Shown piece by piece: positions 35,251 to 44,645 of a stretch of DNA of 64,000 nt. The position numbers and the translations under genes are program-made. The notes beneath the pieces were generated by a model, which saw only the letters and a list, made by a program, of their open reading frames with translations, ran no database searches and was not told the DNA's origin. Source of the stretch: Neogale vison (Eukaryota > Chordata > Mammalia > Carnivora > Mustelidae); contig NC_058101.1 of the NCBI RefSeq assembly GCF_020171115.1, positions 137,824,001 to 137,888,000 of the forward strand, read 5' to 3'. Within the stretch, counting starts at the first letter, position 1; every line of letters begins with the position of its first letter.

Positions 35251-35467
35251 TAGAATACGATTTACCCATCAAAAAACCCCAAATCCTTCCATTTTCCATG
35301 ACATGGATGGAACTAGTGGGTATTATGTTAAACAAAATAAGTCACTCTTTTTATTATTCTTAATTGATTTCAAGTATAACAATTTGTTTAAAATGGCAAC
35401 ACTGTATTCAACAACATTGACATATATAATATATGCACATATTCTTATGTATCCTTAGGTATTTTCC

Positions 35468-35499
35468 AATTTCTGTCACTTAAATGAGTGACAGAAATT
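35468..35499. other. Perfect 13-bp inverted repeat
   Basis: AATTTCTGTCACT (35468-35480) and its exact complement AGTGACAGAAATT (35487-35499) around the 6-base loop TAAATG. It lies in L1 inter-ORF sequence. Confidence 0.9.
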
Positions 35500-35797
35500 A
35501 TGCAAAGGAAGGAAGGAATAGGGTTATTTTTGTTTTTATCAGGTATTCACATCACCTGTGAAGGAGTATAGAGCATACTGATATATGAAAGTGAATTTGG
35601 TAAGTTGTAAATATAATTTGCAAATTTTGTTGAAATTACTAAAAGAGGCATTAAAGATGTACACCTAATTTTAAGGAGGGAAAATGGAATTATATATTTA
35701 ATTAAAACCAAAAAAGTCAAAACAACGACAACAAAAGAGTACAGACAAAAATAGGAACAAAGAACATAGGTAATAAGGAGAAAATACTAATATAAAT

Positions 35798-36158
35798 TGT
35801 CGCTCTCGCCATCAAGAACGACCCGGGGGCGCACAGGGTGGCAAGCTTCCTTATTACGCTCTCTTCATAGCCTCTCCTGCGCCGCGCGTACCGCGCCGCA
35901 GCGCCAGGAACCCGTGCTGGTCCACCGCTCCTGCGGCCCTGCGCTCCTCCCCTACATGGAAGTTCACACATATATATAGAGTTTGCAACAGCCAATGAGC
36001 AGCCCTTACATACAGCAAGCGCATGATCATTCCCTTCCACCATCTAAGGGTCACGCAGTGTTCATGCACCTCTTACATAAGCTGTCAGCCAATCACATCT
36101 AGTTCCTCAAAAGCACATGCGCCATCTTGTTCTTATTCTGCCAGCATGGCTCCCGACA
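35798..36158 (-). repeat. Retroviral LTR (361 bp)
   Basis: Starts TGTCG and ends CGACA, a perfect 5-bp inverted end repeat with canonical TG...CA. Read on the minus strand, U3 has two ATTGGCTG (inverted CCAAT) motifs (36086-36093, 35989-35996), then a TATATATA box (about 35970-35979). Next comes a GC-rich R/U5 part with several CpGs (35820-35945) and an AATAAG possible poly(A) signal near 35850; no exact AATAAA is seen. It is joined to a polypurine tract at 36159, so this is the 3' LTR. Confidence 0.85.
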
Positions 36159-36171
36159 GCTCCCCTTTTTT
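36159..36171 (-). promoter_or_regulatory. Retroviral polypurine tract
   Basis: On the minus strand AAAAAAGGGGAGC, directly abutting the start of the LTR. This is the expected plus-strand DNA priming site of a retrovirus. Confidence 0.8.
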
Positions 36172-36320
36172 ATTTTATTTATATGTGATGGCTGAGACCG
36201 TGCCTGTCTTAGGTTGCCGATCCTCACTACCCATGCTTACCCGTCATTGGGTACTCCTCCTGGTCGAGGGGCCCCTGTCTTAGGTTGCTATGGTGTGGGA
36301 TCAGTCTTACCCGTCTTTGA
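36172..36320. other. Spacer between env and LTR
   Basis: CCTGTCTTAGGTTGC occurs at 36203-36217 and again at 36274-36288 within roughly 70-base imperfect repeats. No reading frame of note; the spacer lies downstream of the env stop. Confidence 0.6.
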
Positions 36321-37202
36321 CTACCGGTCTAGCATGCTTAGCCATACTTGGGGGGAGGTACCAGCCTCGAGAGCCATCATGGCCTGGGCCATGAGTTGTT
36401 GCTGTCGACGCTGTCGACGACCGAGGCTACAAAACCAGCGTATCATAAATACATTGGCTATCACTAGCAGGATGGCCAAGGCTCCCAGGCCGGCCCATTG
36501 TTTGAGGAATGAGACTGATTGCTGCAGCATGTTAAGCCAATCTTGGACTGAGGCAATGGGCACCTTAGTGGCATTTAGAGTGACAATTTGGGCTCTTAAC
36601 TGTCGGGTTAAATTCTGGAACTTGAGATTCCAGGTACCATTGAGCATATGTGCAAACTGTTTGGAGAGATTTGCTGCAATAGTTAAATTACTATAAGTTA
36701 CTGGGGTAACACAGAGTCCTGGCATGTTGCTTATGCATCCAACAGCCAATAATGACCCCAGGATATCAACCTGTTCTTGTACTAGATCTACTCTCTGATT
36801 TACAATGAGAATCCCTGCATGTAAATGTCCATTGATTTGGTCTTGTGTTGCGAGAGCCTCAGCCACCAGTCCTGTGACGTTGTTGAGAATTGCAGCAGTT
36901 TGTACTGATGTTGTTGGCGCTATTGCTGCGGCGGCTGCGGCGGCCATAGACGCTGCAATGGCTGCAATTACGGCTGCGGTGATCCCAAAGTCTCGTTTGT
37001 GGCGAAGCAACACTGGCAAATTGTTCAAGTCCACTTGTACTGGCATTGGGATATACGTAGGGATTCTGGTGAGTATTGCAGAGTCGCCCCTCGAGGTGTT
37101 CCAGCATTCAGACAGGAGGCAAGTCTGCGATGTACAGGGGAGACTAGAAACATGGTTATCAGAAGCATTAAACATTAAAGAGACGCAAAAGCTTCCAAAC
37201 AC
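36321..37202 (-). CDS. 5'-truncated retroviral env, transmembrane subunit ORF
   Basis: A 293-codon open frame. Residues 1-66 are the end of a surface subunit. R-H-K-R at 67-70 is a furin-type cleavage site. An Ala-rich fusion peptide follows (about 71-98). A heptad-like helical region then leads to the C-x7-C loop (C156, C164). After this come several N-x-S/T sites (N172, N178, N188, N197, N210), a membrane-spanning segment (about 237-257) and a Arg/Gln-rich cytoplasmic tail. Full retroviral env proteins are about twice this length, so the signal peptide and most of the receptor-binding part are missing. The methionine at residue 1 is only the first in frame; the first residues sit close to the L1 junction. 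In known families this subunit fuses membranes. Without a signal peptide this copy is unlikely to reach the membrane. The lack of CX6CC separates it from gamma-type env genes such as syncytin-Car1. The open frame could reflect youth, chance or selection. Confidence 0.75.
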   Translation of the reverse strand: MFGSFCVSLMFNASDNHVSSLPCTSQTCLLSECWNTSRGDSAILTRIPTYIPMPVQVDLNNLPVLLRHKRDFGITAAVIAAIAASMAAAAAAAIAPTTSVQTAAILNNVTGLVAEALATQDQINGHLHAGILIVNQRVDLVQEQVDILGSLLAVGCISNMPGLCVTPVTYSNLTIAANLSKQFAHMLNGTWNLKFQNLTRQLRAQIVTLNATKVPIASVQDWLNMLQQSVSFLKQWAGLGALAILLVIANVFMIRWFCSLGRRQRRQQQLMAQAMMALEAGTSPQVWLSMLDR

Positions 37203-37400
37203 ATTTTATGATGCCAGCATTACCTTCACACCAAAACCAGACTAGGACACCAGACACATGCAGAAAAATAATATAAGTCAATATTCTTGAGAAACATAGA
37301 AGCCAAAAAGTTTTCAGCGAAGTATGTAACAAATCGAATTCAACAATAAAATCCAATATATTAAAATGATTATATACTACAGTTAAGGATTTATTCCAGG

Positions 37401-37592
37401 ATGCATCACATTAACAAACATAAAAATCATATGGTAATCTTAGTAGGTGCAGAAAAAGCACTTGATAAAATTTCACATTCATTTAGGATAAAAACTCTCA
37501 ACAAAATGGTACAGAAGAAACATATATCAATATTATTAAGATCATATAGGAAATCCTACAAGTTAACATCATATTCAATGATGAAAAGATGA
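37401..37592 (+). pseudogene. L1 ORF2 remnant (reverse transcriptase)
   Basis: Surviving 63-codon frame containing AEKALDKISHSF, corresponding to the L1 reverse transcriptase block AEKAFDKIQHPF-like that precedes the YADD-type active site. Frame ends at stops in a decayed element. Confidence 0.7.
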
Positions 37593-38259
37593 AAGCTTTT
37601 CCTTTCAGTTTCAGAACAGAAATAAGAAAGTTTCAGAACAGAAACAAGACAAGGATGTCCATTCTTGCCACTTTAATTCAATTAATATTAGAAATCCTAG
37701 CCACAGCAATTACAAGAGGGTGAGGGTGAGGAAGGAAGGACCTCCAAATTGGATAGGAAGACCTAGAGCTGGCACTCTTTGAAGGTGACATGATACTGTA
37801 TATAGAAAATTCTAAAGAATCCACCAACAAACTGTTGAAATAAATTCTAAAATGGCAGGACACAAAATCAATATACAGAAATGTGTGGTATTTCTATCAC
37901 TAATAACAAAATATCAGAAAGAGAAATTAAGAAAACAGTCCCATTTACAAATTCACCAAAAAGAATAAAATACATAGGAATAAAATTAACCAAAAAGGTG
38001 AAAAGTCTATACAGTGAAAACTATGAAACACTGTGAAAGACTTCGAGAAAATCTAAACAAGTGGCAAAATGTTCTGTGCCTGTGAATTAGAAGAATATTG
38101 TTAACATGTTCATACTAGCCTGAGAAATTTACAGATTCAATGTAATTCCGATAAAATTTCAATAATGTACTTTATAGAACTAGAACAAATAATTCTAAAA
38201 TTTGTGAAACCACAAAAGTTCCCAAATATCCAAAGCAATCTTAAGAGAAACAAAGTTGA

Positions 38260-38450
38260 GGGGCCCCTGGGTGGCTCAGCAGGTTAAGCCTCTGCCATCA
38301 GCTCATGTCATGATCTCAGAGTCCTGGGATAGAGCCCTGCATCGGGCTCTCTGATCAGCAGGGAGCCTGCTTCCCCTTCTTTTTCTCTGCCTGCCTCTCT
38401 GCCTACTTGTGATTTCTGTCAAATAAACTAAAAAAAAATAAAAGAAAAAT
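38260..38450 (+). mobile_element. Can-SINE, donor of the patch at 34975
   Basis: Head GGGGCCCCTGGGTGGCTCAGC, CCTGGGATAGAGCCCTGC, CTGCCTGCCTCTCTGCCTAC. Flanked by AAGAGAAACAAAGTTGA (38243-38259) and AAGAAAATCAAAGTTGA (38451-38467), 15 of 17 identical. Its own duplication shows it inserted here; the copy at 35.0 kb has no second duplication. Confidence 0.93.
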
Positions 38451-38567
38451 AAGAAAATCAAAGTTGATTTAAAACTATATCTATATCTACCTATTCCTAA
38501 AGTTATAGTAATCAAAACAGTATGATTTTGGTGCACTATTATGTAGAACAATAGAAAACATACAGAT

Positions 38568-38757
38568 TGGGGCACCTGGGTGGCTCAGTGGATTAAGTCT
38601 CTGCCTTCTGCTCAGGTCATGACCTCAGGGTCCTGGGATCAAGCCCTGCATCAGGCTTTCTGCTCAGCAGGGAACCTGCTTCACCCCCTCTGCCTGCCTC
38701 CCTGCCTGCTTGTGATCTCTCTCTCCATCAAATAAATAAATAATTTTTTTTTAAAAG
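38568..38757 (+). mobile_element. Can-SINE
   Basis: GGGGCACCTGGGTGGCTCAG head, near-young 3' half. Flanked by AAAACATACAGAT (38555-38567) and AAAAGATACAGAT (38758-38770). Confidence 0.94.
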
Positions 38758-39614
38758 AAAAGATACAGATCAATGGAACAGAACTGAGATCCTAGAAATA
38801 AACATACAAATATAGACCATGAATATGCAACAAGGGAACTAAGAACATAGAATGGAAAAAAAATAGTCTCCTTAATAAATTGAATTAGAAAAACTGGACA
38901 GCCACATACAAAAGCACAAAACTAGAACACTATATTACACCATATTCAAAAATTAATTCAAAATGAAGTAAAGACTTTATTTAGACTTGAAACCATAAAA
39001 TTCCTAGAAGAAAACATAGGTGGTAAACTCCTTGACATCTGTCTTTGGAAGGTTTTTGCAGATCTGTCTCCAAAGGCAAAACAAGCAAAAGCAAAAGAAA
39101 CAAATGTGACTACATCAAAATAAAAAGCTTCTGTATGAGAAAGGAAACCATCATCAAATGAAAAGGTAAGCTATTGAATGGATGAAGATGTTTACAAACC
39201 ATATATTTAATAAAGGTCAATATCCAAAATATAAAAGGAACTTATACAACTTAACAGCAAAACAACCAACCTGATTAAAAATAAATAAAGGACATGAATA
39301 GACATTTCTTCAAAGAAGACATACAGCTGGCCAAAAAGGCATATAAAGATGCTCCATATCACTAATTATTAAGGAAATGTCAATCAAACCCACAATGAGT
39401 TATCACTTAACATCTGTTACAATGGTTATTATCAAAAAGACAAGAAATAACAAGTGTTGGAGAGGATGTGGAGAGGGAACACTTGTATTTTGTTGATAGA
39501 ATTGTAAATTGATACAACCACTTTGGAAAACAGTATGAAGGTCCCTCAAAAATTAAGAATGAAACTCATATGTGATTGAGCTTTTCATAGTTTATTTCAA
39601 CATTCCTGTCAGAA

Positions 39615-39893
39615 ATGGACAGATTCAGAAGACAAAAAATCAGTAAGGACATTAACAAATTCAACAACACCATTGATCAACTGGAAATAACTAAGGTCTA
39701 TCAATTACTTCATTCAATAAGAGCAGACTACACATTCTTCTCATGTTCACATGGCACATTAGGTAAGACAAGTCATATTCAAGGCCACGTAACATATCAT
39801 ATCAAATTTAAAAGAATAAAAGTCATATATTGTCCTTTCTTTTCTTTTTTTTTATATATTGTCTTTTCAAACCACATTAGAATTAAAATATAA
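39615..39893 (+). pseudogene. L1 ORF2 remnant (endonuclease end)
   Basis: A 92-codon open stretch with MDRFRRQKISKDINKFNN, INxxHSIRADYTFFS-like and GTLGKTSHIQGH segments, the L1 region following the endonuclease catalytic core. Part of the dead L1 at 39585. Confidence 0.7.
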
Positions 39894-40310
39894 ATCAATA
39901 ACAAACTAAATGAGAATTAAAATATAACTTTCCAATTTTTAAGGGATGTAGTACATGCAGTATATAGAGGGAAAATTACAGCATTGAATACATACATTAG
40001 AAAAGAAGATAGATATAAAATTAATCATCTAAGCTTGCATCTTGGAAAATAAATGACAAAATTAAATTGAAACTAAAGATAATAAAAGATGTAAAGCTAG
40101 AGTGGAAATAAATGAAACTGCAGATAGAAAATCAATATTGAATAAAACCAAAGGCTAACTAAGAAAAAAAAATGAAACAAATTGATAATATCAGAATTTA
40201 AAGAGAGGACATCACTACAGATCACATAGACATTCAACAGATATTAAAGAAATAATATCACCAACTCTATGCCCATAAACTTTATAAACCAGTTGAAATG
40301 GATCATCTGG

Positions 40311-40508
40311 TTCTTTTTTTTTTAAAGATTTTATTTATTTGTTTGACAGACAGAGATCACAAGTAGGCAGAGAGGAAGGCAGAGAGAAAGGGGAAAGCAG
40401 GCTCCCCGCTGAGCAGAGAGCACAATGTGGGGCTTGATCCTAGGACCCTGGGAACATGACCTGAGCTGAAGGCAGAGGAATTAACCCACTGAGCAGCCCA
40501 GGTGCCCC
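40311..40508 (-). mobile_element. Can-SINE, antisense
   Basis: TTAAAGATTTTATTTATTTG to CTGAGCAGCCCAGGTGCCCC. L1 ORF2 sequence on both sides; no clear duplication beyond TGGAT. Confidence 0.92.
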
Positions 40509-40760
40509 TGGATAAGCTCTTTAAAAGACACATTCCACCAAACTCATACAAGAATAGACAATATTAGAATATTAAAAAGTTGAATCAAAAATAACCTTAA
40601 AAAATAGAAAGCACCAAGTCCAGATGGGTTCACTGATGAATCCTACCAAACACTGAAAGAATTACACCAATTTTCTATATAATCTCTTCCAGAAGATACA
40701 TGAAAAGGATATGCTTCATATTAATTCTAGGAAACCAGCATTACTCTAATATCAAAACTA

Positions 40761-40901
40761 GGAGCACCTATGCAGCTCAGTCATTAAGAGTCTGCCTTTT
40801 GCTCAGGTCATGATCCCAGAGTCCTGGGATCGAACCCCACACTGGGCTCTTTGCTTGGCAGGAAGCCTGCTTCTCCCTCTCCCACTCCCCCTGCTTGTGT
40901 T
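40761..40901 (+). mobile_element. Can-SINE, 3' truncated at an L1/L1 join
   Basis: GGAGCACCTATGCAGCTCAG to CCCACTCCCCCTGCTTGTGT, then an immediate change to another L1 segment. No tail and no duplication, which suggests a deletion breakpoint in the SINE. Confidence 0.85.
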
Positions 40902-41167
40902 GCCTTAACTTAGACTTAACATAGGAGCACCTATATATAAAGGAAATATTAACAGATACAAAATCAGATATTGACAGTAATAAAACAAGGGTAGAGCACT
41001 TTAACATTGCACTTACATCAATGGATAAATTATCCAGATAGGAAAAGGGTACATTGACCTTAACAAACACTAGACCTAATCAGCTTAAGAGATATAACAG
41101 CAGTTTTATAAAAAACAAACCAAAACAGAAACAAAAACAGCCCCCCCAGCAGATTACACATTCTTCT

Positions 41168-41256
41168 TTTTTTTTTTTTAATTGTGTTGTGTTATGTTAG
41201 TCATCATTAGTTTTGATGTAATATTCCATGATCCATTGTTTGCATATATCACCCAG
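41168..41256 (-). mobile_element. 89-bp L1 tail insertion
   Basis: Poly(T) then TGTTATGTTAGTCATCATTAG, TTTTGATGTAATATTCCATG and TTGTTTGCATATATCACCCAG, the complement of a carnivore L1 3' end. Exact duplication TACACATTCTTCT at 41155-41167 and 41257-41269. An extremely 5'-truncated but genuine insertion. Confidence 0.9.
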
Positions 41257-41809
41257 TACACATTCTTCTCAAATGTGGATGAAACATTCTCCAGGATAGA
41301 TCACTTTTTAGGTCAGAAAACAAGTCTCAATAAATTTAAGAAGACAAATCAAATCAAGCATCTTTCCTGAACACAATGATATGAAACTAGAAACCAATTG
41401 TAAGAAATCTGGGGGGTAGCATATATCTACACAGCATGATACAAAAGAACCACTGGGTCAATGAAGAAATCCAAGAGGAAATCAAAGAATACCTTAAGAC
41501 AAATGAAAATAAAAACAACACTTGACAGTCCATGAGATGCCGCAAAAGCAGTTCTAAGGGGAAAACGTAAAGTAATACAGGCCTATTTCAAAAAACAAAT
41601 CTCAAATACGCTATCTAACCTTATATCTGTAAGAAGCAGAGAAGGAGTAAACATAGCTCAAAGTTAGTAGAAGGAAGGAAATAATAAAGATTAGAATAAA
41701 TGAAATAGAGACAAAAACAATAGAAAAGATCAATAAAATTAGGAGCTGGTTCTTTGAAATGATAAAATTGATAAACCTTTAGCAAGACTCATTAAGAAAA
41801 AGAGGGAGG

Positions 41810-42003
41810 GGGCGCCTGGGTGGCTCAGTGGGTTAAGCCACTGCCTTCGGCTCAGGTCGTGATCTCAGGATCCTGGGATCGAGTCCCGCATCGGGCTCTC
41901 TGCTCAGCAGGGAGCCCACTTCCTCCTCTCATTCTCTGCCTGCCTCTCTGCCTACTTGTGATCTCTCTCTGTCAAATAAATAAATAAAATCTTAAAAAAA
42001 AAA
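41810..42003 (+). mobile_element. Young Can-SINE
   Basis: GGGCGCCTGGGTGGCTCAGTG, CCTGGGATCGAGTCCCGC, CTGTCAAATAAATAAATAAA and poly(A). Exact AAAAAGAGGGAGG at 41797-41809 and 42004-42016. Confidence 0.96.
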
Positions 42004-42484
42004 AAAAAGAGGGAGGACCCAAATAAAGTCAAAAGTAAAAGAGATATTACAATCAACCCTACAGAAAAACAAAGGATTATAAGAGTCTACCATGAGAAGT
42101 TACACACCAACAAACTGGACAACTTAGGAGAAACTGACAGATTTCTAAAAAATACAATATTCCAAAACTAAACCAAGAAGAAATAGAAAATTTGAACAGA
42201 GCAGTTACAAGCAATGAAATTGAATTAGTAATGAAAAATTTCCCAAAAAACAAAAGTCCAGGAATAGACTTCACAGGTGAACTCTGCCAAATGTTTAAAG
42301 AGGAGTTACTCATTCTTATCAAACTATTTCAAAAAATAGGAAAGAAAGAATGATCCCAAGGGCAGGTATACTTTGATATCAAAACCACACAAAGACATTA
42401 GAAAAAAAGAAAATTGTAGGCCAATAACATTCAAGAATATGGTTGTTAAAATAAACAAAATATTAGCAAGCCAAACTCAATAAT

Positions 42485-42487
42485 ACA

Positions 42488-42520
<33 letters not shown>
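42485..42520. repeat. (CA)n microsatellite
   Basis: About 15 CA units with one early interruption, in L1 ORF2 sequence. Confidence 0.95.
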
Positions 42521-42521
<1 letters not shown>

Positions 42522-42978
42522 TATACACCATGATCAACTGGGATCTATTCAAGGGATGTAAGGATAGCTCAACATTTTAAAATCAATGGGATATTTCACA
42601 TTGACAAGAAAGGATAAAATTAAATGATCATCTCAACAGATGCAGAATAACATTTGACAAAATTCAACATCCATTTATGATGAAAACTCAGCAAAGTAGG
42701 TATAGAGGAAATGTAACATAATAAAGAACATATATGACAAACCCTCAGTTAAAATCATACTTAATGGTGAAAAGTTGAAAGCTTTTCCTGTAAGATAAGG
42801 AACAATACAAAGATAACTCTTGCTATTTTTTTGAATATAGTATTAAAAGTTCTAGCCACAGAAATCCAAATTGGAAAGGAAGAAGTAGAACAGTCACTAA
42901 TCACAGATGACATGATACTATATGCAGAAAATCCTAAGCCTCCACTCAAAAACTATTAGAAGTAATGAGTGAACTCAG

Positions 42979-43163
42979 GGTGCCTGGGTAACTAAGTCAG
43001 TTAAGCATCTGACTTCAACTCAGATCAAGATCTGAGAGTCCTGGGGTTGAGTCCCCTGTTAGGCTCTGCACTCAGTGGGGAATCTGCTTATTCTTCTGGC
43101 CCTCCTCTCCACTCATGTACTGTCTCTCTTTCTCTCTAATAAATAAATAAAATCTTAAAAAAA
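42979..43163 (+). mobile_element. Older Can-SINE
   Basis: GGTGCCTGGGTAACTAAGTC head, CTGACTTCAACTCAGATCAAG body. Flanks AGTAATGAGTGAACTCAG (42961-42978) and AGTAATGAGAAAACTCAG (43164-43181), two differences in 18. Confidence 0.93.
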
Positions 43164-43217
43164 AGTAATGAGAAAACTCAGTAAAGTTGCATATACAACA
43201 TCAAAATTTAAAAAAAA

Positions 43218-43407
43218 GGGGCGCCTAGGTGGCTTAGTGGGTTAAGCCGCTGCCTTCGGCTCAGGTCATGATCTCAGGGTCCTGGGATCTAGTCCCGCAT
43301 CGGGCTCTCTGCTCAGCAGGGATCCTGCTTCCTCCTCTCTCTCTCTCTCTGCCTGCCTCTCTGCCTACTTGTGATCTCTCTCTGTCAAATAAAATCTTTA
43401 AAAAAAA
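43218..43407 (+). mobile_element. Young Can-SINE
   Basis: GGGGCGCCTAGGTGGCTTAG, CCTGGGATCTAGTCCCGC, (CT)n, CTCTCTGTCAAATAAAATC. Flanking A runs hide the duplication. Confidence 0.95.
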
Positions 43408-43452
43408 TTGTTACATTTTTATACACTAAAAATGAAGTAGCAGAAAGAGATT

Positions 43453-43755
43453 ATGAAAACAATCCCATTTATAATTGCACCAAAAGGATTAAGATACATA
43501 GGAATATATTTAACTGAAAAGGTACAAGACTTCTACCCTGAAAATTATAAAACCCTGATGAAAGAAATTGACTATGACACAAACAATGGAAAGATACTCC
43601 ATGTTCATGGATTCAAATTATTACTATTAATTAACACATCCATACCACCCAAAACGATCTGTAAATTCAGTACAATCCTTATCGAAGTAGCAACAGTATT
43701 TTTCACAAAACTAGAAAAAATATTAAAATTCATATGGAACCAAAAAAGACCCTGA
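43453..43755 (+). pseudogene. L1 ORF2 remnant (after reverse transcriptase)
   Basis: A 100-codon open stretch with RYIGIYLTEKVQDFY and ending in KFIWNQKRP, a hallmark of the L1 ORF2 region just beyond the reverse transcriptase. The longest surviving ORF2 frame in the window, but far below the 1200+ codons of a working protein. Confidence 0.8.
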
Positions 43756-44645
43756 AGAGCCAAAACAATCTTGAGAAAGAAGAATGAAACTGAACATATC
43801 ACAATTCCAGGTTTCAAGGTATACTATAAAGCTGTAGTCATCAAAATGGCATGATACTGGCACAAAAGCAGACACATATATCAATGGAACAAAGTAGAAT
43901 AGAAAATAAGCCCACATTTATGTGGTTAGTTAATCCATGACAAAGAAGGCAAGATTATACAATGGAGAAAAGACAGTCTCTTCAGTAAATGGTGCTGGCA
44001 ACATTTACTGGATAGTCACATTTAAAATAATGAAGCTAGACTGCTTTCTAACCCCATCCATAAAAATTAATTCAAAATGGATTAAAGACTTAAATATGAA
44101 ATCTAAAGCCATAAAAATCTTAGAAGAGAATGCAGGCAGTAATTTCTCTAATATCATTCATTGCAACATTTTTCTAGATAGGTCTCCTGAGGCAGGGTAA
44201 CAAAAATAAAACTAAACTGCTAAAGCTTTTCCATAGCAAAGGAAACCATCAAAAAAACAAAAAGACTGAATGGGAGATGATATTTTCAAATGATATATCT
44301 GATAAAGTTTTAATATCCAAAATATATGAGGAACTTATACAACTCAACATCAAAAACAAAATTAAAAAGAAAAAAAAAAAAAAACACCAAAACAAGAAAA
44401 ACAACCAATGGGTAGAGGACCTGAATAGATATTTTGAAAGGAAACATCATATGGCCAACAGACATGAAAAGATCTTCAATGTCACTATCATCAGGGAAAT
44501 GCAAATAAGAGCCACAATGGGATATTACTTCATGCCTGTTAGAATGGCTAAAATTAAGAAGACAAGAAACAAGTGTTGGTGATGATGTGGAGAAAAAGGA
44601 ACCCTTATGTACTGTTGCATGGGAATGTAATTTGGTATAGCCATT

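Larger units (their letters stand above)
34612..35345 (-). mobile_element. L1 with internal inversion (twin priming)
   Basis: Left part (34612 to about 34825) is a carnivore L1 3'UTR read antisense: TTAACATATAATGTATTATTTGC, GGGGTACAGGTCTGTGAATC, CACTCACCATAGCACATACC. The right part (about 34830-35345) is ORF2 C-terminal sequence in sense: GTTGGTGGGAATGCAAGCTGG, ACTGGGTATTTACCCTAAAG, AATGTTTATAGCAGCAATG, TGACATGGATGGAACTAG. Tail at the left end, inverted 5' segment next to it, is the layout left by twin priming. TTTTATTATT-like sequence flanks both sides. A 122-bp foreign patch lies inside at 34975-35096. Confidence 0.75.
31441..35797 (+). mobile_element. Old L1, 5' part and ORF1, carrying nested insertions
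   Basis: Sense L1 beginning GGTTTATCCTCAGAACCACAC, with GTAAGATGCTTAGAAGTTG, then ORF1-like sequence (GAACTATCAGACTCAGACTAG, AGCAGAGATAAAAATACTG, GAATTCTGTACTCCACAAAATTG at 33476). After the insertions it resumes at 34416 (TTTCATGGACAAACAAAAATTAAAGG) and again at 35346-35797 with inter-ORF sequence (TTATTCTTAATTGATTTCAAG ... GGAACAAAGAACATAGGTAAT). Inside are a SINE (31758), an L1 3'UTR (32983-33329), an L1 3' end (33523-34415) with two SINEs, and a twin-primed L1 (34612-35345). It is cut at 35797 by the retrovirus; the same L1 probably continues from 37195. Confidence 0.8.
35798..37190 (-). mobile_element. Class II endogenous retrovirus, 3' end only
   Basis: In minus-strand order: end of env surface subunit, env transmembrane subunit (36321-37202), a short spacer, a polypurine tract (36159-36171) and one LTR (35798-36158). 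Gag, protease, pol, most of the surface subunit and the 5' LTR are absent; at about 37190 the sequence passes straight into L1 ORF2. The env type (furin site, alanine-rich fusion peptide, C-x7-C without the CX6CC motif) points to a betaretrovirus-like, class II element. G+C is clearly higher than in the surroundings. Confidence 0.85.
37195..39575 (+). mobile_element. L1 ORF2 segment (probable continuation of the L1 cut at 35797)
   Basis: Starts inside reverse transcriptase sequence (TTCCAAACACATTTTATGATGCC, CAGCATTACC) and runs to the ORF2 C-terminal region (GTGTTGGAGAGGATGTGGAG, CCACTTTGGAAAACAGTATG), ending near 39575 without a 3'UTR. All frames broken. A short direct repeat of TTTCAGAACAGAAA occurs near 37608-37645. 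Carries SINEs at 38260 and 38568. Confidence 0.82.
39585..40760 (+). mobile_element. Second L1 segment, ORF2 endonuclease to early reverse transcriptase
   Basis: Begins CATTCCTGTCAGAAATGGACAG and continues with endonuclease-end sequence, then ACCAAGTCCAGATGGGTTCAC and AACCAGCATTACTCTAATATC. It follows directly on the end of the previous ORF2 copy, so two L1 copies are abutted. It is cut at a SINE at 40761. Confidence 0.8.

Noticed and set aside
36214..36696. 160-codon plus-strand frame, and 36805-37245 with 146 codons
   Set aside because: Antisense shadows of the minus-strand env frame.
42485..42520. CRISPR-like or regulatory array
   Set aside because: A plain CA microsatellite in a mammalian genome.
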